Source: Clostridiaceae bacterium UBA5444
GTDB taxonomy: Bacteria > Bacillota > Clostridia > Clostridiales > Oxobacteraceae
Length of the DNA stretch: 18,089 bases
Direction of reading: 5' to 3'
Assembly (NCBI GenBank): GCA_002426575.1
Contig: DIRE01000016.1
Location: 1 to 18,089 of the forward strand
In this document: in pieces, positions 13,950 to 18,089 of the stretch
How positions within the stretch are numbered: position 1 is the stretch's first letter
Layout of the letters: each line of letters starts with the position of its first letter
Translations under genes and position numbers: made by a program
Notes under the pieces: model-generated
What the model was told of the DNA's origin: nothing
Database searches by the model: none
The model's input: only the letters and a program-made list of their open reading frames with translations

Positions 13950-14015
13950 TTAATTGATAAATGTGATAAAATAATGTATAATCCATATTAAGTAAACCAA
14001 ACCTTATTATGTATT
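13950..14015 (+). promoter_or_regulatory. Duplicated promoter/leader block, copy 2
   Basis: TTGATA (13954-13959), a 17-base spacer and TATAAT (13977-13982) are followed by the same leader as copy 1 at 10572-10637. Seven of 66 positions differ. It drives the LRR lipoprotein gene. Confidence 0.85.
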
Positions 14016-14033
14016 GGGAGGGGAGACTTCTTT

Positions 14034-15059
14034 ATGAAAAAAATTATATTATTTATTTGTTTAATAGGCATGACTGTATTTTTGACTGGATGTTATACAT
14101 CTGATACTTCGTCAAATAAAAAGGGACAAAAGGTGGAATCAGAATTATTATATGGAAAATATCCAGAGCCTTTGGTTAAAGGCATAGCGATGAATCCTGA
14201 TGTAAATAAAAACTATAAAGAAGTTACTATGGATGACTTAAAAAAAGTACGCAATTTTCATTTTGTTAGACAGCTAGATGAAAATTATCCTGATAAAGAA
14301 TATGGATTTAAGGATAATGAAGAATATGATTTTTCTATTATTTTAGAGATGCCTAATTTGACAGATTTAGAAATAGACCTTGGCCCTAATATTAGATTAA
14401 AGGATTATTCAATACTAAAAAGGATAAAAGGTCTACAGACTTTAATAATTGGAAATATTGGTGATAGCGATATTGACAATATAATAGGCTTAGATTCGTT
14501 GAACTGGCTAATTATATCGAATAGCAGTATTACTAATATAGAATTTTTGAAAAGCCTTAGTCAGCTAACCTTATTTGGGCTGGATAAAACTCCAAATGTT
14601 CGTAACTTTAAACCTTTAGAATACTTAACAAAAGTAGACCAGGTAAATTTAACAAATTCTAATTTCACGGAAAATGAAATAGGAACAATCCCTGATATTG
14701 AAACTCTTACGTGTCTTTCGTTATATAATAACAATATAAAAAAGATTGAACAACTCCCTCAAATGGAAAACTTAGAAGTACTAGAAATAAGCAGAAACCC
14801 TTTAACAGGTATTAACATTCCAGCAACAAAACTCCCTGATCTTAAATATTTGGGCTTAGACGATACAGATATATCTGACCTTAAAGAGTTAAAAGGTGTT
14901 GAAAATATAGATACAATTTGTTTAAGGAGAACAAAAGTAAAGCTATTATCTCCTATTAGAGATTATAAAAACTTAAAATATATTTATGTTAATGTTGATA
15001 ATATAAAAGACAAAGATATATTTAAAGGCGCTAATATAGATATTAGCGAGATAGAATAA
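14034..15059 (+). CDS. Leucine-rich-repeat lipoprotein
   Basis: A 341-residue protein starting at ATG 14034 behind GGGAGGGGAG (14016-14024). A lipoprotein signal peptide (MKKIILFICLIGMTVFLTGC) ends in the lipobox LTGC, so Cys 20 should be lipidated and the protein held on the outer face of the membrane. After a polar linker (about 21-90), residues about 100-335 form irregular leucine-rich repeats of about 22 residues, for example LKYLGLDDTDISDLKELKG and LEVLEISRNPLTG. Such domains usually bind proteins. No catalytic domain or wall anchor is present. It shares its promoter block with the membrane-anchored gene at 10674, and a broken RCC1-repeat lipoprotein gene follows 200 bases later in the same direction. 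Partner and role are unknown. Confidence 0.88.
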   Translation: MKKIILFICLIGMTVFLTGCYTSDTSSNKKGQKVESELLYGKYPEPLVKGIAMNPDVNKNYKEVTMDDLKKVRNFHFVRQLDENYPDKEYGFKDNEEYDFSIILEMPNLTDLEIDLGPNIRLKDYSILKRIKGLQTLIIGNIGDSDIDNIIGLDSLNWLIISNSSITNIEFLKSLSQLTLFGLDKTPNVRNFKPLEYLTKVDQVNLTNSNFTENEIGTIPDIETLTCLSLYNNNIKKIEQLPQMENLEVLEISRNPLTGINIPATKLPDLKYLGLDDTDISDLKELKGVENIDTICLRRTKVKLLSPIRDYKNLKYIYVNVDNIKDKDIFKGANIDISEIE

Positions 15060-15257
15060 CATATTAAAACTACAATGAGATTTTTTAAAAAATAAAACTA
15101 TAATAAATAAATATAAAAATTCTACCCGATGTAGTAGACACAAAAAGTCTAATAACTTTAAATGAAAAAAGGAAGGAGCGCTTTAAAGGTAGCAGTAGGA
15201 GAAATATTAGAAGCTTAACTTATATATTCAATAGTTCTTTACGAGGGAGGGACTATT

Positions 15258-15766
15258 ATGAAGTTTAAACTTGCTATTCTTTGTTTGATGTTTTTTCTAA
15301 TATTATCAGGCTGCTCAAGTGGATTAATAAATGATAATAAATCAAAAGCTCTTAAAAACGATAGTACTGTATGGACGTAGGGTGAGAGTGGAAATGGTCA
15401 AGTTGGCAACGGGTAGCCTGGAGGGACTACTCGCATGAATATAGATTTTAATGAGTCACTTTGCCAAGCAAGCATGTTCAGGTTATGTCAGAATGTGTTG
15501 CTATCTCTACTGGAAGCTACAATACAGCATCAATAACTATAGATGGAAGCCTATATATTTGGGGTGATAACTCATGTCGACAAATCGGAAAGGGGGAGAT
15601 TGGAAACGGTTATCCCATTATCTCCGATTTAATTGTGCTAAAGCCTTGTAAAGTGCTTGAAAATGTGGTGCTTGTACGTTTAGTTGGTATTGGTCCTTTT
15701 GCAATATTATCTGATGGCAGTTTATGGGCATGGGGGGAGGTGCAAAAATGTAAGATTCTCCTATAA
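15258..15766 (+). pseudogene. Broken lipoprotein gene with RCC1-type repeats
   Basis: The start is convincing: GAGGGAGG (15243-15250) seven bases before ATG 15258, then a signal peptide with the lipobox LSGC (Cys 19). After 40 residues ending STVWT, a TAG (15378-15380) stands where Trp of the RCC1 motif VWTWG is expected. The same frame then reads GESGNGQVGNG and a second TAG (15411-15413). The homology moves to another frame before 15461 and continues with DGSLYIWGDNS and LSDGSLWAWGE, again RCC1 motifs, before stopping at 15766. At least two nonsense changes and one frameshift are therefore needed to explain it. Intact RCC1 lipoproteins carry about six or seven repeats in over 350 residues, so most of the gene is also missing. 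It is a decayed paralogue of an envelope beta-propeller protein. Confidence 0.75.
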
Positions 15767-15973
15767 TATTTTGGAAGTGTTATTTTTTACCCTAGCATTA
15801 TATATCATAAAGAACAAAATCAAATTTAAGCTTGTGCTTTTTAACATCAGAATCATAAAATCTATTCAACCACTTCAATTCACAGGTAAACAAGCTATAT
15901 ATTCTAACTAGTTTGTTTTTTATTTTTTGAGCAATCTGTCCCTAATATTATCATCCATGTATAGTGCAAAAGT

Positions 15974-16012
15974 CAAGATAAGAATGTAGGTTTTGTACAA
16001 AATAAGAATGTA
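15974..16012. repeat. IS21 terminal direct repeats
   Basis: CAAGATAAGAATGTA (15974-15988) and CAAAATAAGAATGTA (15998-16012) differ at one position and are 24 bases apart. They probably serve as transposase binding sites at the element's end. Confidence 0.7.
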
Positions 16013-16026
16013 TTTAAACCTACATT
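15983..16026. terminator. Inverted repeat behind istB
   Basis: AATGTAGGTTT (15983-15993) and AAACCTACATT (16016-16026) are perfect 11-bp arms 22 bases apart, followed on the plus side by a T-rich run. It could stop transcription entering the element from outside, or be part of the IS end. Confidence 0.45.
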
Positions 16027-16039
16027 TTTATTTTGTATT

Positions 16040-16797
16040 TTATGATGCATCTTCAATCATATGCTGCATCTGATCTTTAAGCCTGTATGATGGGCCATTG
16101 ATATTTATTACTGAGCAATGATGCAACAAGCGGTCTAGTAAAGCATTGGTGAGTACTGGCTCTTGAAAGATATCTGCCCATTTTGAGAACGGGCTGTTCG
16201 TGGTTATTACTGTTGATGACTTTTCATATCTTTTAGATATGAGATTAAAAAATAGATTTGCTGAGTCAACATCCATTCTTTGGTATCCAAGTTCATCAAT
16301 AATCAGTAACTTATATCTGCAGAACCACTTTATTCTAGCATCAAGTCTGTTTTCTGATGCAGCCTTTTTTAATTGTGCTATTAGATTCTGAAATGTAATA
16401 AAATATACACAATAACGTTGTTTTGCTGCCGCTATCCCTATCGATACTGAAAGGTTTGTTTTGCCAACCCCAGGGGTCCCACAAAATATAATATTTTCAC
16501 TGTTTTCTATAAATCTAAGCGTCATTAAATCCATTATTTTTGCTTTATCTATAGATGGTTGGAATCCAAAATCAAACTCATTGATTTCTTTTATAAACGG
16601 GAAGTTTGCAACTTTTACACAACCAATTATTGCCTGTTCTTTTCTAAGTTTTATTTCCATTTCACTTAATTCATAGAGTGCATCAACAGCGGTCTTAGTT
16701 CCATCTGCTATTAAATCTAAGTAACTGTCTAGTTTTCTCTTATTTTATTTAATCCGAGTTCCTCTAGGTTGTTTATTAGAGTATTATAATTATTCAT
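16040..16797 (-). pseudogene. istB: IS21 helper ATPase IstB with a one-base frameshift
   Basis: The natural start is ATG 16797, overlapping the end of istA by eight bases (ATGAATAA), as is typical of IS21. This frame gives MNNYNTLINNLEELGLNKIR and EN, then TAG at 16731-16729. The homology continues in another frame (LDSYLDLIADGTKTAVDALY and onward) directly after, so one base is missing near the AAAA at 16733-16736. The rest is intact to 16040 and shows Walker A GTPGVGKT, Walker B LLIIDELGY and the downstream sensor region TTNSPFSKW. An internal ATG at 16660 could give a 206-residue protein lacking about 46 N-terminal residues. IstB is the AAA+ protein that assists IstA in target capture. A sequencing error in the A run is the alternative to a real mutation. 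Confidence 0.8.
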
Positions 16798-18089
16798 CTT
16801 CCTTTAACTCCTTCCTAAGTGGTATTTCAACATCTAAGCTGAAATCTAATTCATGGTTTTCGTCTTCTTTGTCAGCTAGATATTGTTCTTCCATATCTTT
16901 AAAAAACTGATTTATTTCATCTTCGTACTTTTGATGTATTATCTCATAGCCTTCGCCTGAAAGAACACATTCGCCATCAGATGTTGCCATGAAATCATTA
17001 ACATAGCAGTCAAAGTCTATGGTTTTACAAAGGTTGTCCTTCATAGAATATTTGATTCTTTTAATAAATGCATCTCTGTTTTTTATGTGAGGTAATACAC
17101 TATTCATTCCTTTTATGAATATAAGTTTATCTGCGGCGGTAAGGTGAGCATAATTATTAATAACCCATTTGCCACAGGAATTCTGATTTATATATGTTAT
17201 AAGTGCATCTGCTGACTTGGTTGCCTCAATAGAAGATATTTCAACCTTTCGAGATTCCAACAATGTATCCATTATTCTTAAGTTTTGTGTTATTCTTTCA
17301 TCCATATCCGTATCTTTAACTTTCCCTTTCATAAGACTTTTATAGTGTTCTGGCCTATAATTAATAGGTTTTTCATTTAGTGGATGATAAGTAACAAGTT
17401 TTCCATTATAATAGATGTAGAGCTTATTTTCGAGAGTATCCACAGTTACTTCTTCGTTAATAAGATTTGGATCTACGGAGTACTTGCTATTACCATACCG
17501 TATAAGTGCTTCATTAGATACACGGTATCTGTTTGGTCGCAGGTAGTGTTCTATGATTGCATAAGATGGTAATGATTGAAGGTACTCCTTTTCTTTGTAG
17601 AACAATGCTGTCGGGGACATTCCTGTTTCCTGATTAATGGTTATGTTCATATCTGCATTTATGGCTTTTATGTTTTCAATAAGGTCATCTAAATCTTCAA
17701 ACTCACCATCATAAGGTCTTATCCAATCAATCACTTTATTCTTGGCTTCTACTGTACCTTTTGTTTCAGGGGCTCTTGTAGCACATAGTCTAACCCTAAA
17801 TCCAAAATCCTTAGCTAACTTTGTGATTGCATTTGTTGGTGTTTTGTGCTTTCCATGAGTATTTGCAACTGTCGGCATGTTGTCAAAAAGTATTTCTTCC
17901 GGAACACCACCAAAAGTTTCAAAGCTATTGATAAGGCATCTGTAAACATCATCTGTCCTTTTCTGAATTGATAATTCAAGATAGCTAAATCTTGAATAAC
18001 TTAATGATATGTGAAATACATTTATTACAAATATCTCACCATATCGAGAAACTAGCGTTATATCCTCCTTGTACAATTAATATTGTATT
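16790..18089 (-). pseudogene. istA: IS21 transposase IstA, partial, with a stop at the first catalytic site
   Basis: The open frame covers the C-terminal 428 residues. The family signature is clear: KEDITLVSRYGE, YSRFSYLEL, FETFGGVPEEILFDNMPT (second catalytic Asp) and KGTVEAKNKV (catalytic Glu, 45 residues later), followed by a long C-terminal domain. In IS21 transposases the first Asp lies in a Q-[VF]-D-W motif directly before KE. Here the frame reads Q-Y-stop-L-Y-K-E, with TAA at 18079-18077, so the Asp-Trp pair is missing and the frame is closed. Only ten more bases are visible, so I cannot tell whether a frameshift or a small rearrangement is responsible. The N-terminal helix-turn-helix part lies beyond the window. 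Confidence 0.75.

Larger units (their letters stand above)
15958..18089 (-). mobile_element. IS21-family element, 3' part, running off the right edge
   Basis: It contains istA (partial) and istB in the usual order and overlap, on the minus strand. The end beyond istB carries two direct copies of CAARATAAGAATGTA at 15974-15988 and 15998-16012, 24 bases apart, as expected of the multiple terminal repeats in IS21 ends. The tip is probably near the TGTATAGTGC at 15958; I could not see a target duplication because the other end is outside. Both genes show damage (see their entries), so this copy is probably immobile on its own. Confidence 0.8.

Noticed and set aside
15161..15217. An 18-codon frame from ATG (MKKGRSALKVAVGEILEA) between the LRR and RCC1 genes
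   Set aside because: It has no ribosome binding site and no support beyond being open. It could be a fragment but is not reported as a gene.
15684..15911. A 75-codon frame overlapping the RCC1 remnant
   Set aside because: It is an out-of-frame overlap with the RCC1 homology, has no ribosome binding site, and its sequence looks like translated AT-rich DNA.
1..18089. tRNA or rRNA genes
   Set aside because: No cloverleaf-like stretch with a TTCRANNC loop and no rRNA-like conserved block was noticed in the gaps.

Overview
The window looks like a low-GC Firmicute chromosome, most likely a member of the Clostridia. The DNA is strongly AT-rich, genes begin with strong AAGGAGG-type ribosome binding sites, TTG and GTG starts occur, and several families are typical of clostridia: DUF1836 regulator, HD-GYP protein with a conserved N-terminal extension, NfeD/SPFH pair, SDR-type threonine dehydrogenase, and LRR and RCC1 lipoproteins. 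No species can be named from the sequence alone.

Layout. (1) 1-1780: an insertion sequence with a zinc-ribbon DDE transposase, visibly richer in GC than its surroundings, followed by a tail full of hairpins. (2) 2109-4376: a MarR-type regulator and one ABC exporter half-transporter, an apparent two-gene operon with a good sigma-A promoter. (3) 4444-5559: an HD-GYP c-di-GMP phosphodiesterase. (4) 5722-6672: an SDR-type L-threonine 3-dehydrogenase, ending in two tandem hairpins shared with the convergent next operon. (5) 8170-6783 (minus): NfeD plus SPFH/stomatin membrane proteins. (6) 8499-9092: a DUF1836 regulator whose promoter carries two copies of an 11-bp repeat 33 bp apart. (7) 9204-10517: a class V aminotransferase resembling SufS.

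(8) 10572-14033 is the accessory part. A 66-bp promoter/leader block occurs twice (10572-10637 and 13950-14015) and drives two different envelope-anchored proteins: a membrane-anchored helical protein and an LRR lipoprotein. Between them, on the opposite strand, lies an island that starts with a stand-alone C39-like cysteine peptidase (13736-13212). It continues through four very short ORFs of 32 to 48 codons, each behind a textbook ribosome binding site (one has a single internal stop), and ends with an unrecognised 157-residue protein with a glycine-rich hydrophobic core. Several island genes share a promoter-like motif. This island is the best candidate for an undescribed system, but its function cannot be read from the sequence. 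Some of its ORFs may be decaying fragments.

(9) 15258-15766: a lipoprotein gene with RCC1 repeats that is broken by stops and a frameshift. (10) 15958-18089 (minus): an IS21-family element running off the right edge. Its istB has a one-base frameshift near its start, and its istA has a stop codon where the first catalytic Asp is expected, so this copy is probably inactive.
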